This document shows, in pieces, positions 48,633-59,763 of a stretch of 60,376 nt of DNA. The translations under genes and the position numbers were made by a program. The notes beneath the pieces are model-generated. The model did not search any database, was not told the origin of the DNA, and was given only the letters and a program-made list of their open reading frames with translations. Each line of letters opens with the position of its first letter. The stretch's first letter is position 1. Origin of the DNA: Thermodesulfovibrio yellowstonii (lineage in GTDB: Bacteria; Nitrospirota; Thermodesulfovibrionia; Thermodesulfovibrionales; Dissulfurispiraceae); the NCBI GenBank assembly GCA_020724365.1, contig DYHD01000007.1:1-60376 (forward strand), written 5' to 3'.

Positions 48633-49403
48633 ATGACACTAATTATTTTCATATTCGGACTTATAATAGGTTCTTTTTTAAATGTATGCATATATAGACT
48701 ACCTCGAGATATCTCGATTATTCGACCTTCATCTGCCTGTCCTATATGTAAAAATCCTATTAAGCCTTGGGATAATATACCTCTTCTGAGCTATATAATT
48801 CTTAGAGGTAAATGCAGAAATTGTGGAGAGAGGATATCAATTCGCTATCCTATAGTGGAATTACTAAACGGGCTTTTTTACTTGTTAATATTATATGTTT
48901 TCGGTTTTGGATGGCATCTTTTGCCATTATTTGCATTTATTTCCTCTATGATTGTAATCACTCTTATCGATCTCGAATTCCAGATTATCCCCGATGTCAT
49001 AACACTTCCTGGAATTATTATTGGTTTAGTATCATCTTCATTTCTTCTACCCGACCCATTTTTAAATTTTAACTCTTCAAATACAACAGTTGGCTTTTTA
49101 AACTCTTTTATTGGACTCCTTTTGGGCGGTGGTCTTTTCTATATAATTGCGATTGTAAGCAGAGGGGGCATGGGCGGAGGCGATATTAAAATGATGGCTA
49201 TGGTCGGAGCTTTTATGGGGTGGAAAGCTGTTTTGCTTGTTACATTTATTGGTAGTTTGCTTGGTTCGATAATGGGTATTTTCTTAATGCTCTTAAAAGG
49301 CAAAGATAGGAAGACAAAGGTTCCATTTGGTCCCTTTTTAGCAATTGGCTCTATCATTACGCTTTTTTGGGGAGGGGCGATACTGAAATGGTATTTGGGA
49401 TAA
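48633..49403 (+). CDS. pilD: Prepilin peptidase (A24 family)
   Basis: 256 residues, about seven membrane helices. The N-terminal methylase-type zinc loop has two CxxC pairs (CPICKNPIKPWDNIPLLSY; GKCRNCGERISIRYPIVE). The catalytic aspartates lie in VITLIDLEFQIIPD and GGGDIKMMAM. It cleaves and N-methylates prepilins, so it would process GspG/H/I. Start ATG follows AGGAGAG. acpS follows 51 bp later. Confidence 0.95.
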   Translation: MTLIIFIFGLIIGSFLNVCIYRLPRDISIIRPSSACPICKNPIKPWDNIPLLSYIILRGKCRNCGERISIRYPIVELLNGLFYLLILYVFGFGWHLLPLFAFISSMIVITLIDLEFQIIPDVITLPGIIIGLVSSSFLLPDPFLNFNSSNTTVGFLNSFIGLLLGGGLFYIIAIVSRGGMGGGDIKMMAMVGAFMGWKAVLLVTFIGSLLGSIMGIFLMLLKGKDRKTKVPFGPFLAIGSIITLFWGGAILKWYLG

Positions 49404-49454
49404 GCTTAAATATTAACAGCCTGTTAGGCTATTAAAACAGAATGTGGCTTTGTT

Positions 49455-49883
49455 ATGATTATTGGACTTGGCATAGATATAGTCGAAATTAGTAGGATTG
49501 AAAAAGCTGTGCAGAAATGGGGAAGCAAATTTTTGATTAAAATCTATACAGAAAAGGAAGTATCCTATTGTTATCTCAGGAAAAATCCTTTTGCCCATCT
49601 TGCTGCTCGTTTTGCAGCAAAAGAGGCTGCTATAAAGGCATTCTCTGGAGTTAATAGGTATTTGTTAAATAAAGACCGAGAGAACACAAGCCTTCTTAAC
49701 TTCTCATATAAAAACCTCAGATTAAAAGACATAGAGATATCAAATGATAATTCTGGAAGCCCTTATTTAATAATCTTTCCTTCACATAATAAAAATTTGG
49801 ATATTTTCTCTATCTTTTTGAGCATATCACATGAAAAAAGCTATGCAGTTGCTACAGTTATAGTAAGTTTGAAAGATTTTTGA
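49455..49883 (+). CDS. acpS: Holo-[acyl-carrier-protein] synthase
   Basis: 142 residues, beginning IIGLGIDIVEISRIEKAV with the Mg-binding Asp and containing HLAARFAAKEAAIKAF and SISHEKSYAVATVI. It transfers 4'-phosphopantetheine to acyl carrier protein. Slightly longer than usual because of an insert around residues 70-90. Confidence 0.95.
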   Translation: MIIGLGIDIVEISRIEKAVQKWGSKFLIKIYTEKEVSYCYLRKNPFAHLAARFAAKEAAIKAFSGVNRYLLNKDRENTSLLNFSYKNLRLKDIEISNDNSGSPYLIIFPSHNKNLDIFSIFLSISHEKSYAVATVIVSLKDF

Positions 49884-49931
49884 TATTGATGCCTGATATT
49901 TTTTGAATTTTAAATTTTATAATATCTTAAT

Positions 49932-52508
49932 CTAATACACGATATTAACCAATCTTCCCTTCACTACAACAACCTTTCTTATTTCCTTATCTCCGAGAAT
50001 CTCTCTAATCTTAGAGCTATTTAATGCCCTCTGTTTTGCTTCTTCATTAGATAGACCTGCTGGTATAAGAATCTTATCTCTTAATTTACCATTTATCTGC
50101 ACAATAAGCTCAATCTCTTCATCCTTTGCAAGTTCTTCATCCCACTGAGGCCATCTATATTCAAATATACTGCTTTTACAACCAATGTGCGTCCAGAGAT
50201 CCTCTGCTATGTGAGGAGCAAATGGGGCAATCATTAATAGTATATTTTCAATAGCAAAAGAGAAAGCTCTCTTATCTTCTTCGGTTTTTGGCTCGAATGA
50301 CGATATCTCATTTGAGAGTTCCATCAAAGCTGCAATTGCTGTATTGAAATGATAATCTTTTTCAATATCATTTGTTATTTTCTTAATAGTCTGATGAGTT
50401 TTTCGTAAAAGACTCGAGGCTGACGGCTGTAAGGATTGAAGGCTTGAACCCTTAAAAATTTGAGTCTCAGACCTTTTTGCGATTGCCCATAATCTGTTCA
50501 AAAAACGGTAAGCTCCTTCAACCCCTTTATCAGACCACTCGAGGTCTCTTTCTGGGGGTGCAGCGAAAAGGACAAAAAGTCTCATAGTATCTGCACCATA
50601 CCTTTGAATCAAAACATCGGGGTCTATAACATTTTTCTTGGATTTTGACATCTTTTCTGTTCTGCCTTTTTCGATGGAACTGCCACAATGAATACAATAA
50701 CCATCTTTAACCTCTTCGGGAAAGAGCCAGTCGTGCTTATCACATCTGTATGTTTCTTTGCACACCATTCCTTGTGTGAGAAGATTCAAAAATGGTTCAG
50801 TGGTTGCTGTTATACCAAGTTCCTTTAACACTCTTGTGAAGAATCTCGAATAGAGCAAATGCAACACGGCATGTTCGATACCGCCTATATACTGGTCAAC
50901 AGGCATCCAGTAATTAACAGGAGAAAGTTTATTATAGATTGATGATTTTAAATCTATTGGCTCAACTTTTTTTCCATTAACATCACTAAGTTCTATACTA
51001 TTTTTGATGCAATAGGCTACAAAATACCACGAGGAATCTACGAATGTGTCCATTGTATCAGTTTCCCTTCTGGCTTTACCCCCACATTTATGACATTTGG
51101 TCAAGAGAAATGCTTCAGATTCAAGCAAAGGTGAACCACCTGTTCCAGAAAATCGCACATCCTCAGGCAATATCACTGGCAGGTCTTCATCAGGCACGGG
51201 AACGATTCCACATTTCTCACAATAAACAACAGGGATTGGAGTGCCCCAGTATCTCTGCCTTGAAATGCCCCAATCTCTGAGCTTATAATTTATCTTCCCT
51301 TTGCCTATTCCTGATTCTTCAATATATTTAATTATTTTATCCTTAGCCTCTTCACTTTTAATTCCACTAAATTGACCTGAGTTAACAAGGATACCTTCAT
51401 CTTCAAATGCTTCTTTCATATCACCATGAAGCATTGAAGTATTGTCTTCGGGCATGATAACGACATTTATAGGCAGATTATACTCCATGGCGAACTCAAA
51501 GTCTCGCTGGTCATGGGCTGGAACAGACATAATCGCTCCTGTGCCGTATTCCATCAAAACAAAATTTGCTACATATATTGGTATCCTGTCATTATTGAGT
51601 GGATTTATTGCATAATGCCCTGTAAAAAGCCCTTTTTTCAGTTCCAAATTCCCATAACTTGTTCTCACATCACTAAGATCATCAGGGTTCAATACGAGCT
51701 TCCCTGCAAGGGGATGAACGGGTGAAATACACATAAATGTTACCCCGAAAAGGGTATCAGGACGGGTTGTGAATATACTTAGATTTTCATTTAATCCTTC
51801 TATAGGGAAGTCCACTTCAACCCCTTTGCTTTTGCCAATCCAGTTTTTCTGCATTAATACAACCCTTTCGGGCCAACCATTCAATTCGTCACACCCATTG
51901 AGAAGGTCTTCTGCATATTCAGTAATCTTGAAAAACCACTGCTCAAGTTCTTTTTGTGAGACAGAAGCCTCACATCTCCAGCATGTCCCATCAATAACCT
52001 GTTCATTTGCAAGAACGGTTTCACATGAAGGACACCAGTTCACATAGGAAGCCTTTTTATAGGCAAGGCCTTTGTCAAGCATCTTCAAGAAGAACCACTG
52101 ATTCCACTTATAATATTCAGGGCTGCAGGTCGCAACCTCCCTCCTCCAGTCATAACTTAACCCCATACGATTGAGCTGTCTTTTCATAAAATCTATATTT
52201 TCATAAGTCCATTTCGCTGGATGGACATTATTTTTGATAGCAGCATTTTCAGCAGGCAGTCCAAATGCATCCCACCCCATAGGATGAAGCACATTGTAGC
52301 CTTGCATCTTTTTATATCTTGCAATGACATCGCCAATTGCATAATTTCGCACATGACCCATATGAATCTTGCCAGAAGGATAAGGGAACATCTCAAGACA
52401 GTAAAATTTTTTCTTTGAAAGAGTAGCTTCGGTCTGATGAAGACCCATTTCAGCCCAATATCTCTGCCATTTTAACTCTATCTCTTGTGGATTATATTTT
52501 TCTTGCAA
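49932..52508 (-). CDS. leuS: Leucyl-tRNA synthetase
   Basis: 858 residues. The HIGH motif is in [20 protein letters not shown], the CP1 editing domain contains [13 protein letters not shown] and the KMSKS loop is [14 protein letters not shown]. Zinc-type Cys pairs include [22 protein letters not shown] LeuRS C-terminal domain ends in [10 protein letters not shown]. Full length. Confidence 0.98.
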   Translation of the reverse strand: MQEKYNPQEIELKWQRYWAEMGLHQTEATLSKKKFYCLEMFPYPSGKIHMGHVRNYAIGDVIARYKKMQGYNVLHPMGWDAFGLPAENAAIKNNVHPAKWTYENIDFMKRQLNRMGLSYDWRREVATCSPEYYKWNQWFFLKMLDKGLAYKKASYVNWCPSCETVLANEQVIDGTCWRCEASVSQKELEQWFFKITEYAEDLLNGCDELNGWPERVVLMQKNWIGKSKGVEVDFPIEGLNENLSIFTTRPDTLFGVTFMCISPVHPLAGKLVLNPDDLSDVRTSYGNLELKKGLFTGHYAINPLNNDRIPIYVANFVLMEYGTGAIMSVPAHDQRDFEFAMEYNLPINVVIMPEDNTSMLHGDMKEAFEDEGILVNSGQFSGIKSEEAKDKIIKYIEESGIGKGKINYKLRDWGISRQRYWGTPIPVVYCEKCGIVPVPDEDLPVILPEDVRFSGTGGSPLLESEAFLLTKCHKCGGKARRETDTMDTFVDSSWYFVAYCIKNSIELSDVNGKKVEPIDLKSSIYNKLSPVNYWMPVDQYIGGIEHAVLHLLYSRFFTRVLKELGITATTEPFLNLLTQGMVCKETYRCDKHDWLFPEEVKDGYCIHCGSSIEKGRTEKMSKSKKNVIDPDVLIQRYGADTMRLFVLFAAPPERDLEWSDKGVEGAYRFLNRLWAIAKRSETQIFKGSSLQSLQPSASSLLRKTHQTIKKITNDIEKDYHFNTAIAALMELSNEISSFEPKTEEDKRAFSFAIENILLMIAPFAPHIAEDLWTHIGCKSSIFEYRWPQWDEELAKDEEIELIVQINGKLRDKILIPAGLSNEEAKQRALNSSKIREILGDKEIRKVVVVKGRLVNIVY

Positions 52509-52618
52509 ATCATAACCTCCAAAGTATTACCTAATAATACGCTTTAATCTGTATGCTAAAATTACTATGAATTTTGGTGATTTCTCTTTTCTATAGTATT
52601 TTCAATTGTTTTTCTTTG

Positions 52619-53593
52619 CTATATAACGTTTTGTTTATGAGCTTCTGAATCTACCTTTTCTATTCGTAAATTAGCTATTTCGATATATTCTTCATTTATA
52701 TCTATACCAATAAATTTTCTACCCATTTTTTTTGCTGCAACAAGAGTTGTTCCACTGCCACAAAACGGGTCTAGAATGACGGCATTGTTGGAGTAAGTAG
52801 TTAGCCTAATGATATATTCACATAAGTTTAAAGGTTTAACAGTTTTATGGGCATTAAAAACACCCTTTTCTTTTTTATCGGGCTTAGAAATTAAGAAACA
52901 TTTATCAACTACTTCATTAATAGGATTAGTTGAAATCACATTTGATGGGAACATATCCTTACCAATTCTTATATTAGTATTAAGTAAGCCAACCTCATAT
53001 TTTCTAAAATTCTCTAAAAAAGTCCCTTCAGGTTCTTTTTGTGCTAAGACAATTGGTTCAAAACATGATTTTATCTGTGGTGTTTTCCATCCGCTTAATT
53101 GTTGTTTAAGTCTAACTTTGTATTCCTCGTTTTCTGATAATCTATCAATAAAATGGTTTAAGCTCATGGCTTTTGGTTGATTTTGAGTGTAAAGCCATAT
53201 AAAACAATCTCTTATCAGAAAGCCAGCGTCATCTATTGCTGAAACCATTCTGTGATATAATCTTGGGCTGGAGAATGAAAAGAAAAAGCCGCCGGGCTTC
53301 AATATTCTTAAAATCTGTAAAGAAACTTTATAATACCATTGATAGAAATTCTTACCCTGTTCTCTCTCAAACTTCATACCAGCTGGCAGCGACTTGATAA
53401 CATGATGGTATTTTGTGCTTGCTACTTTTTTATTATCCCACGAGTTATCCATTTTATCTAAAAAGTAAGGAGGGTCTGTTAAAACCAAGTCAATTGAACT
53501 GTCTTCAATATTTGGGAAGATTTCAATGGCGTCCCCAAGGATGATTTTATTTAAATATCTACTATTCACCTGGATTCTCACCTTTGAACTCAT
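52619..53593 (-). CDS. Type II DNA methyltransferase (beta-class, DPPY)
   Basis: 324 residues. Motif IV DPPY (residues 40-43, LVLTDPPYFLDKMD) comes before the AdoMet motif I (LDPFCGSGTTLVAA), the order of beta-class N6-adenine/N4-cytosine methyltransferases. Central segments such as LKPGGFFFSFSSPRLYHRM support the fold. It overlaps by 32 bp the HNH endonuclease gene transcribed just before it, so they form one restriction-modification unit. The recognition sequence cannot be read from the protein. Confidence 0.92.
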   Translation of the reverse strand: MSSKVRIQVNSRYLNKIILGDAIEIFPNIEDSSIDLVLTDPPYFLDKMDNSWDNKKVASTKYHHVIKSLPAGMKFEREQGKNFYQWYYKVSLQILRILKPGGFFFSFSSPRLYHRMVSAIDDAGFLIRDCFIWLYTQNQPKAMSLNHFIDRLSENEEYKVRLKQQLSGWKTPQIKSCFEPIVLAQKEPEGTFLENFRKYEVGLLNTNIRIGKDMFPSNVISTNPINEVVDKCFLISKPDKKEKGVFNAHKTVKPLNLCEYIIRLTTYSNNAVILDPFCGSGTTLVAAKKMGRKFIGIDINEEYIEIANLRIEKVDSEAHKQNVI

Positions 53594-54272
53594 TATAAAG
53601 AATCTTGTAAATACCCTTTTTTACTTTTTCATTACATTTTTTTATTATGAACGGATTAGCGATGCTCCTCACTCGACCTCTCTCATCAAACACCCAAAAA
53701 TTTCTATAGGCACGATTGCACTTTTGACATTGTGGAATAATATTTCCTTCAATTAATGGTTTTGTTGAGTCTATATGTGCTTTTTGCAGCTTTGTTATAG
53801 TGTTTGGATAGTGAAAATTTTTCTTCCCTTCTTCTGATCCACAAGTAGCGCAACGATTTCCATATTGCTGTTTAATTTTCATCCAATTATTGGCTGATTC
53901 AATTCTATGACCCTTAAAATGCGGGTACGGTCTTTCAAAGGTAATCAAGCGATACTCTCCACTTTTCTTAACATGCACATTATCTCTACCCCCAGCTGAA
54001 ATAAACCAGCCTTTTTGTGCTCCTAAATGTCTTGCTTGTTGAACGTCATTAGTTTTAGGATAAAACTGTCTAATAAATTCTGTGAGTTCACTTTTTGTTA
54101 CTGAGACAGTATTAGGATAAAATCTTGCAAGATAGATCAACACAAGAGCATCCTTGACATAGCTATTATTAGCATGTCTTAATTTAGGCAGTTTTACTCC
54201 ATATTTTTCAAGATATTTTTCATGATAGTCTTTTACTATTTGATATATCTCTTCTATTTCTCTATCAGTCAT
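53562..54272 (-). CDS. HNH-type type II restriction endonuclease
   Basis: 236 residues. The C-terminal zinc-HNH module has CATCGS, KAHIDSTKPLIEGNIIPQC and CNRAYRN, with catalytic His in KAHID. The N-terminal helical part (about 1-120) is probably the DNA-recognition region. It is upstream of and overlaps the methyltransferase. No controller (C) protein is visible. The pair sits between leuS and hflX without mobility genes. Confidence 0.85.
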   Translation of the reverse strand: MTDREIEEIYQIVKDYHEKYLEKYGVKLPKLRHANNSYVKDALVLIYLARFYPNTVSVTKSELTEFIRQFYPKTNDVQQARHLGAQKGWFISAGGRDNVHVKKSGEYRLITFERPYPHFKGHRIESANNWMKIKQQYGNRCATCGSEEGKKNFHYPNTITKLQKAHIDSTKPLIEGNIIPQCQKCNRAYRNFWVFDERGRVRSIANPFIIKKCNEKVKKGIYKILYNEFKGENPGE

Positions 54273-54420
54273 ATATCAAACCCCTATTTTTCAAATTGAA
54301 ATAAAGATTAAAAAACTTACTAAATCTTTAAGTTTATCAAGTTTACTTGAACAATGTCTATTTTTTAAAAGTTGTAAAGACTTTCACAGTCTGATAAAAT
54401 AAATTCATGGAGGGGTTAAG

Positions 54421-56073
54421 ATAGCTACTATTTACGGAAATACACACGGCTTAAAAAAAAGCACTATATCTTATCTTGAAAGGATTTATAGGAAAAGAAT
54501 CCCTCCTGATAAACTGATCACCACTGAGATTGCAAAAACATTAATTCAATTTTCCTCAGAAACGGGTAAACAGATAGGAATTATTATATCTCGAGAAGGT
54601 TCTATTACGCATGTTATAGCTGGAGATGCCAAAGGAATTTTAATTCCTGCCCTCGACAATTATCCATTAGGCAGAAAAGCTCTCAGAGAACTTCGATTTG
54701 TTCACACACACTTAAAAGATGATGCACTTAACAATGAAGATATATCAGACCTCGAGCTTCTAAGGTTCGATATGATTGCAGCTATAAGCATGAAGGATGG
54801 ACAGCCTCATAATATTTATAGTGCCTATCTAATGCCTCACGGCTCACTAAAAAAATATGAATTGATGTCTTCTAATTTCTATAAGTTTGACCTCAACTTT
54901 GCCGAATTCATCTATAACCTCGAAAGCGAGATGGATCGTTCAAGAACCTACGACCAGAAGGATAAAAGAGAAAGAGCAATCCTCATAAGTGCAGATACAA
55001 AACCTTATTTTGAACTGGAGGAAGCCGTTGAAGAGTTAAAGGAACTTGCAGAATCTAATGATGTGATTGTGCTCGATACAGTTATCCAGAAGCTTAGACA
55101 ATTGAATCCTAAATATCTGCTCGGTGAGGGTAAACTCAAAGAAATCATTATCAATGCTGTAGATAAAGGTGCTACCTTATTGATTTTCGCTCAAAATTTG
55201 ACGCCTTCACAGGCAAATGCAATTTCTCAAGCATCTGAATTGAAGGCTATTGACAGAACACAGTTGATTCTGGATATTTTTGCAAGAAGGGCATATAGCC
55301 GAGATGGAAAGGTGCAGGTTGAGTTAGCCCAGTTAAAATATACCCTCTCAAGGCTGGTTGGAAAAGGAACTGCTATGTCCAGATTGATGGGAGGTATAGG
55401 TGGTAGAGGTCCTGGCGAGATGAAGCTCGAGATTGATAGAAGACGAATAAAAGATAAAATCTCACATCTTGAAAGGGAACTTATAGTATTGAGCGAGGCA
55501 AGAAAACAAAGGAAAAGAAAAAGGGTCGAAAATAGAATACCTATTGTCTCTATTGTTGGTTATACAAATGCAGGCAAATCAACTCTTTTGAATTCTCTTA
55601 CTAATAGCAGCACATTCGTGGAAAGCAAGATGTTTGCAACTCTCGACACAGCAAGCAGAAGGCTAAGATTCCCAAAAGAGAGGGATTTAATAATAACTGA
55701 TACGGTAGGCTTTATAAGAGATTTGCCAAAAGACCTCTTGTCAGCCTTTAAGGCGACTCTTGAGGAATTAGAGGATGCTGATCTTCTCATTCACCTTGTT
55801 GATATATCAAATCCGAGATTTGAACAGCAAATAAGTTCAGTTGAGAATATCTTAAAGGAACTCAATCTTATACACAAGCCAAGACTGCTTGTATTCAATA
55901 AGATAGATAAATTGGAGAAAGGCAACGGTTCTGAATTTATCCTTACAAGATACGATGCTATAGCAATATCTGCAATAAATCAAGATACCTTTAAGCCTTT
56001 ATTTGACGCTATTGAATCTCAAATATGGGATTCTAATAAACACTCTGAGATTAATTTAACAACAGGGGTATAG
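54421..56073 (+). CDS. hflX: Ribosome-associated GTPase HflX with non-canonical ATA start
   Basis: 550 residues if begun at ATA 54421. The region before the first in-frame ATG (54772) keeps an open frame and encodes the known N-terminal extension of long HflX proteins ([35 protein letters not shown]). GGAGGGG at 54409-54415 is 5 bases before the ATA. There is no ATG, GTG or TTG in frame at this point. The GTPase part has the Gly-rich [15 protein letters not shown]1 [21 protein letters not shown] and NKIDK. HflX splits stalled ribosomes. A sequencing error (ATG to ATA) is the alternative. ahbD follows 4 bp later. Confidence 0.85.
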   Translation: MATIYGNTHGLKKSTISYLERIYRKRIPPDKLITTEIAKTLIQFSSETGKQIGIIISREGSITHVIAGDAKGILIPALDNYPLGRKALRELRFVHTHLKDDALNNEDISDLELLRFDMIAAISMKDGQPHNIYSAYLMPHGSLKKYELMSSNFYKFDLNFAEFIYNLESEMDRSRTYDQKDKRERAILISADTKPYFELEEAVEELKELAESNDVIVLDTVIQKLRQLNPKYLLGEGKLKEIIINAVDKGATLLIFAQNLTPSQANAISQASELKAIDRTQLILDIFARRAYSRDGKVQVELAQLKYTLSRLVGKGTAMSRLMGGIGGRGPGEMKLEIDRRRIKDKISHLERELIVLSEARKQRKRKRVENRIPIVSIVGYTNAGKSTLLNSLTNSSTFVESKMFATLDTASRRLRFPKERDLIITDTVGFIRDLPKDLLSAFKATLEELEDADLLIHLVDISNPRFEQQISSVENILKELNLIHKPRLLVFNKIDKLEKGNGSEFILTRYDAIAISAINQDTFKPLFDAIESQIWDSNKHSEINLTTGV

Positions 56074-56077
56074 CAGC

Positions 56078-57139
56078 ATGGAATTTTCACCAAAATGGAT
56101 TGCATGGGAAATAACAAGAAGATGCAATCTTAATTGTGTTCATTGTCGTTCATCATCTGCAATGACTATAAAAGGGCATCCCGACTTGACAATTGAAAAT
56201 GCCCGAAAGATTATAGATGACATTTCTGATTATGCAAAGCCTGTAGTTGTATTGTCAGGAGGAGAGCCATTATTACATAATCATATATTCGATATAGCTG
56301 ATTATGGAACTTCCAAAGGATTAAGGATGTGCCTTGCCACAAATGGCTCTTTAGTAGATGATTATATCTGTAGGATACTTAAGAAATCAGGAATTAGGAT
56401 GGTCTCATTAAGCCTTGATGGTTCAACAGAAAAGGTGCATGATGATTTTAGAAATCAAGCAGGAGCATTTAAAGGAACTATAAATGCTGCGGAACTATTT
56501 AAGAAAAACGGCATTGAATTCTTAATAAATTCTTCTTTTACAAAGAGGAATCAAGAAGAAATACCTAAGGTCTATAAACTTGCAAAAGAACTCGGTGCAG
56601 TTGCATGGTATATGTTTATGATAGTGCCAACGGGAAGGGCGGAAGATATAATGGAAGAACTAATATCTAAAGAGGATTATGAAGAAATACTCGATTGGCA
56701 CTATAATATGGAAAAAGAAGAAAAAGAAATGCTTGTTAGACCTACATGCGCACCACATTATTACAGAATCGTGCTTCAGAACGCAAAGAGAGATAGCAGT
56801 AATTTTGAAAGACGTTCACTTAAATTCTCTACCGGCGGTTCTAAAGGATGTATAGCTGGGCAACTCATTTGCTTAATAGATGTTGATGGCAATGTCCTGC
56901 CATGCAGTTATTTTCCTATGGCAGCGGGTAACATTTTAGAACAACCATTTAAAGCAATATGGGAAGAATCAGAATTATTTAAAAAATTAAGAGACTTTAA
57001 GACCTACAAAGGTAAATGTGGACAGTGTGAATTTCTTAATGTTTGTGGTGGTTGCAGGGCAAGGGCATATGCGGTATCAGGGGATTATTGTGATGAAGAA
57101 CCTTTCTGTAGTTATGTCCCAAAGAAAGTAAAAAAATAA
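56078..57139 (+). CDS. ahbD: Radical SAM haem b synthase AhbD-like
   Basis: 353 residues. The radical SAM cluster motif is Cys16-x3-Cys20-x2-Cys23 ([11 protein letters not shown]) and the SAM-binding site LSGGEPL. C-terminal auxiliary cluster cysteines lie in [20 protein letters not shown] and [13 protein letters not shown]. Length and the end [20 protein letters not shown] match AhbD, which converts iron-coproporphyrin III to haem b in anaerobes. Next to hemE, it suggests haem is made through coproporphyrin with AhbD as last step. AhbC or another SPASM peptide-modifying enzyme is less likely. Confidence 0.82.
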   Translation: MEFSPKWIAWEITRRCNLNCVHCRSSSAMTIKGHPDLTIENARKIIDDISDYAKPVVVLSGGEPLLHNHIFDIADYGTSKGLRMCLATNGSLVDDYICRILKKSGIRMVSLSLDGSTEKVHDDFRNQAGAFKGTINAAELFKKNGIEFLINSSFTKRNQEEIPKVYKLAKELGAVAWYMFMIVPTGRAEDIMEELISKEDYEEILDWHYNMEKEEKEMLVRPTCAPHYYRIVLQNAKRDSSNFERRSLKFSTGGSKGCIAGQLICLIDVDGNVLPCSYFPMAAGNILEQPFKAIWEESELFKKLRDFKTYKGKCGQCEFLNVCGGCRARAYAVSGDYCDEEPFCSYVPKKVKK

Positions 57140-57184
57140 AGGCAATTCGATGCTTGCATAATATTTATTCGGAGGATAATTTAA

Positions 57185-58204
57185 ATGAATGACACCTTTC
57201 TCAAAGCCTGTCGCGGAGAAAAAACAGAATATACTCCTGTGTGGATAATGAGGCAGGCAGGCAGATATTTACCCCAATATCGCAAAGTAAGAGAAAATGT
57301 GGATTTCCTCACCCTTTGTAAAACCCCCGAACTGGCTGCAGAGGTTACTATACAACCATTGGAAATCCTTAAAGTAGATGCTGCTATATTATTTTCTGAT
57401 ATCCTCGTTCCTCTTGAGCCAATGGGAATTGATCTTGAATTCTCTGAAGCAAAAGGACCTATCATTCACAATCCTATCAGAAAAGAAAGTGATTTAGATA
57501 GGCTTAGAAATATAATTCCTGATGATGAACTCTCTTTTGTTGCAGAAACAATCAAAATTCTCACTCAAAAAATTAATGTTCCGTTGATAGGATTTGCAGG
57601 AGCTCCTTTTACAATAGCAACTTATATGATTGAAGGTGGCAGCTCTAAGAACTTCTCCAAGGCAAAGACGATAATGTATCAAACGCCTCAAGCTTTCCTC
57701 AGATTAATGGATTTTATAACTGATAACACAATCAACTATCTTATCTCACAGATTAATGCGGGTGTTTCGGCTGTTCAGATTTTTGACTCGTGGGTAGGGG
57801 CTCTATCTCCTTATGATTTTTCAAGATATGCACTGCCTTATGTTCAAAAGATTATTTCTGCAATTAATCACAAAGTGCCTGTAATATATTTTGCCTTCAA
57901 TTCGGGCTCCATGCTCGAATTAGTAGCGAAGTCTGGTGCTGATATTATAGCTCTGGACTGGAGAATTGAGATATCAGATGCTGTTAACAAATTAAGCGGG
58001 TCAGTTGCCATACAGGGAAATCTCGATCCTTGTATTCTCTTTGGAACTGATGAGTTGATTAAAGAAAGAGTCTCTCTGATTCTAAATGGAGCTAAAGGAG
58101 CTAAAGGGCATATATTCAATCTTGGTCACGGGATACTACCAGAAACATCACCAGAAAAAGCTATTAGAATGGTTGACGCAGTGCATAATTATGGCAAGTC
58201 TTAG
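57185..58204 (+). CDS. hemE: Uroporphyrinogen decarboxylase
   Basis: 339 residues. PVWIMRQAGRYLPQYRKVRE is the diagnostic N-terminal motif; the phosphate-free barrel continues with ILFSDILVPLEPMG and GFAGAPFTIATYMIEGG. It removes four acetate carboxyls to form coproporphyrinogen III. GGAGG precedes the ATG. Forms a haem operon with ahbD. Confidence 0.97.
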   Translation: MNDTFLKACRGEKTEYTPVWIMRQAGRYLPQYRKVRENVDFLTLCKTPELAAEVTIQPLEILKVDAAILFSDILVPLEPMGIDLEFSEAKGPIIHNPIRKESDLDRLRNIIPDDELSFVAETIKILTQKINVPLIGFAGAPFTIATYMIEGGSSKNFSKAKTIMYQTPQAFLRLMDFITDNTINYLISQINAGVSAVQIFDSWVGALSPYDFSRYALPYVQKIISAINHKVPVIYFAFNSGSMLELVAKSGADIIALDWRIEISDAVNKLSGSVAIQGNLDPCILFGTDELIKERVSLILNGAKGAKGHIFNLGHGILPETSPEKAIRMVDAVHNYGKS

Positions 58205-58547
58205 TTTGCCCAAAAATGCAATTGAAAATATGTTTAGTAGGCATGAATACCCTTAAACCCTTTTTGTTGGGCAGGATAATCTCTATAATAATACTGCAAT
58301 CTACATAAATCTGTTTTGCATATATTAAGCTCATTCAAAGATTGCAGCATTTCATGTATAAGACTGTTTCAGAATAAAGGGTTTTCGGGTATCTATACGC
58401 TACTATCTTGAAGGTGGCTGCATTTTTAGAGCTTAGCACTTTAATGACATAGAAAGGTCTTTTGTTGTTCTGTTATACTTAATAATAATTTAAATAATCT
58501 GTGAGACTTTAGCTCCTTTCTGGAGTTTGATATTGGAGGCAATAAAT
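58205..58547. other. Intergenic region before ribBA
   Basis: About 340 bp. It contains a long imperfect hairpin (58290-58351) and shorter complementary arms TGCCCAA/TTGGGCA near 58207 and 58267. The conserved core of the FMN riboswitch was not found. No gene is seen. Confidence 0.55.
58290..58351 (+). other. Hairpin-forming sequence between hemE and ribBA
   Basis: AATACTGCAATCT (58290-58302) faces AGATTGCAGCATT (58339-58351) with one mismatch and a 36-base loop. It could be a leader RNA structure or a small repeat; no T-run follows directly. Confidence 0.35.
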
Positions 58548-59762
58548 TTGGATAAGCATCAGTTTAATACAATAGAAGAAGCGATAGATGATATTAGTAA
58601 AGGCAAAATGGTTATCCTCGTGGATGATGAAGACAGAGAAAACGAGGGAGATCTCTGCATGGCAGCGGAAAAGGTTACTGCTGAAGCCATAAATTTCATG
58701 GCAAAGAATGGGAGGGGTTTGATATGCCTTTCGCTTCCACCTCAAAGGGTGGCTGAACTTAGACTCCCGATGATGGCAGATGAAAACACATCAGCTTTTG
58801 GGACAGCCTTCACTGTGTCAATAGAGGCTAAAAAAGGCGTTACAACAGGCATATCAGCTCATGACAGGGCTGTTACTATAAAAACTGCTATTGATCCTAA
58901 AAGTAAACCCGAAGACCTTGCCAGACCAGGGCATGTATTCCCCCTTAAAGCTAGACCAGGCGGGGTGCTCCAGAGGGCAGGACAAACAGAAGGTTCTGTT
59001 GACCTTGCAAGGCTTGCAGGGCTTTATCCTGCAGGGGTTATTTGTGAAATAATGAATGATGACGGAACCATGGCAAGGGTGCCAGAGTTGATTGAATTTG
59101 CAAAAACACACTCCATGAAGCTCATCACAATAAAAGACCTCATTCAATATAGAATGAAAACCGAAAGATTTATTAAGAGACTTGCAACAGTAAAAATGCC
59201 CTCTAAGTATGGAGGGGATTTTATTGCTATTGCTTACAGCAATTATGTTGATGATAATGTTCACATTGCTCTCGTCAAAGGAGATATTAAGAAAGATGAA
59301 AAGATAATGGTTAGGGTGCATTCTGAATGTCTTACTGGCGATGTTTTTGGTTCAAAAAGATGCGACTGCGGCGACCAATTAAAGAAAGCAATGGAGATGA
59401 TTAAAAACGAAGGTAAAGGCGTAATACTTTATATGCGACAGGAAGGGAGAGGAATAGGCATAATCAATAAGTTGAAGGCTTATGAACTTCAAGATCAAGG
59501 TCTTGATACAGTCGAGGCGAATATCAAACTTGGATTCAAGCCAGACTTGAGAGATTATGGCATAGGTGCGCAAATTCTTGTTGACCTCGGGGTCAGAAAA
59601 ATGAAGCTTATTACTAATAATCCAAAAAAGATCGTAGGTCTCGAAGGATATGGTTTACAAATCATGGAGCGGGTTTCAATCGAAACTACACCTAATGATA
59701 GTAATCTTATCTATCTAAAGACTAAGAAAAAGAAATTAGGACACATACTTGAAAATGTATGA
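58548..59762 (+). CDS. ribBA: Bifunctional 3,4-dihydroxy-2-butanone-4-phosphate synthase / GTP cyclohydrolase II
   Basis: 404 residues from TTG 58548 (GGAGG at 58535-58539, spacing 8; an earlier TTG at 58527 lacks a site). The RibB half has [17 protein letters not shown] and [18 protein letters not shown]. The RibA half has the zinc site [20 protein letters not shown] and [19 protein letters not shown]. Both activities seem intact. It starts riboflavin synthesis from ribulose-5-phosphate and GTP. ribH/ribE are not downstream; a tRNA gene follows. Confidence 0.96.
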   Translation: MDKHQFNTIEEAIDDISKGKMVILVDDEDRENEGDLCMAAEKVTAEAINFMAKNGRGLICLSLPPQRVAELRLPMMADENTSAFGTAFTVSIEAKKGVTTGISAHDRAVTIKTAIDPKSKPEDLARPGHVFPLKARPGGVLQRAGQTEGSVDLARLAGLYPAGVICEIMNDDGTMARVPELIEFAKTHSMKLITIKDLIQYRMKTERFIKRLATVKMPSKYGGDFIAIAYSNYVDDNVHIALVKGDIKKDEKIMVRVHSECLTGDVFGSKRCDCGDQLKKAMEMIKNEGKGVILYMRQEGRGIGIINKLKAYELQDQGLDTVEANIKLGFKPDLRDYGIGAQILVDLGVRKMKLITNNPKKIVGLEGYGLQIMERVSIETTPNDSNLIYLKTKKKKLGHILENV

Positions 59763-59763
59763 G

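Noticed and set aside
52619..54272. Defence island or prophage around the restriction-modification genes
   Set aside because: Flanks are leuS and hflX, with no integrase, phage gene or further defence gene.
58205..58547. FMN riboswitch upstream of ribBA
   Set aside because: The conserved AGGG/GGGGC-type core blocks of the RFN element could not be found.
58854..59321. 155-codon minus-strand frame inside ribBA
   Set aside because: Shadow frame; the plus strand encodes canonical RibBA motifs.
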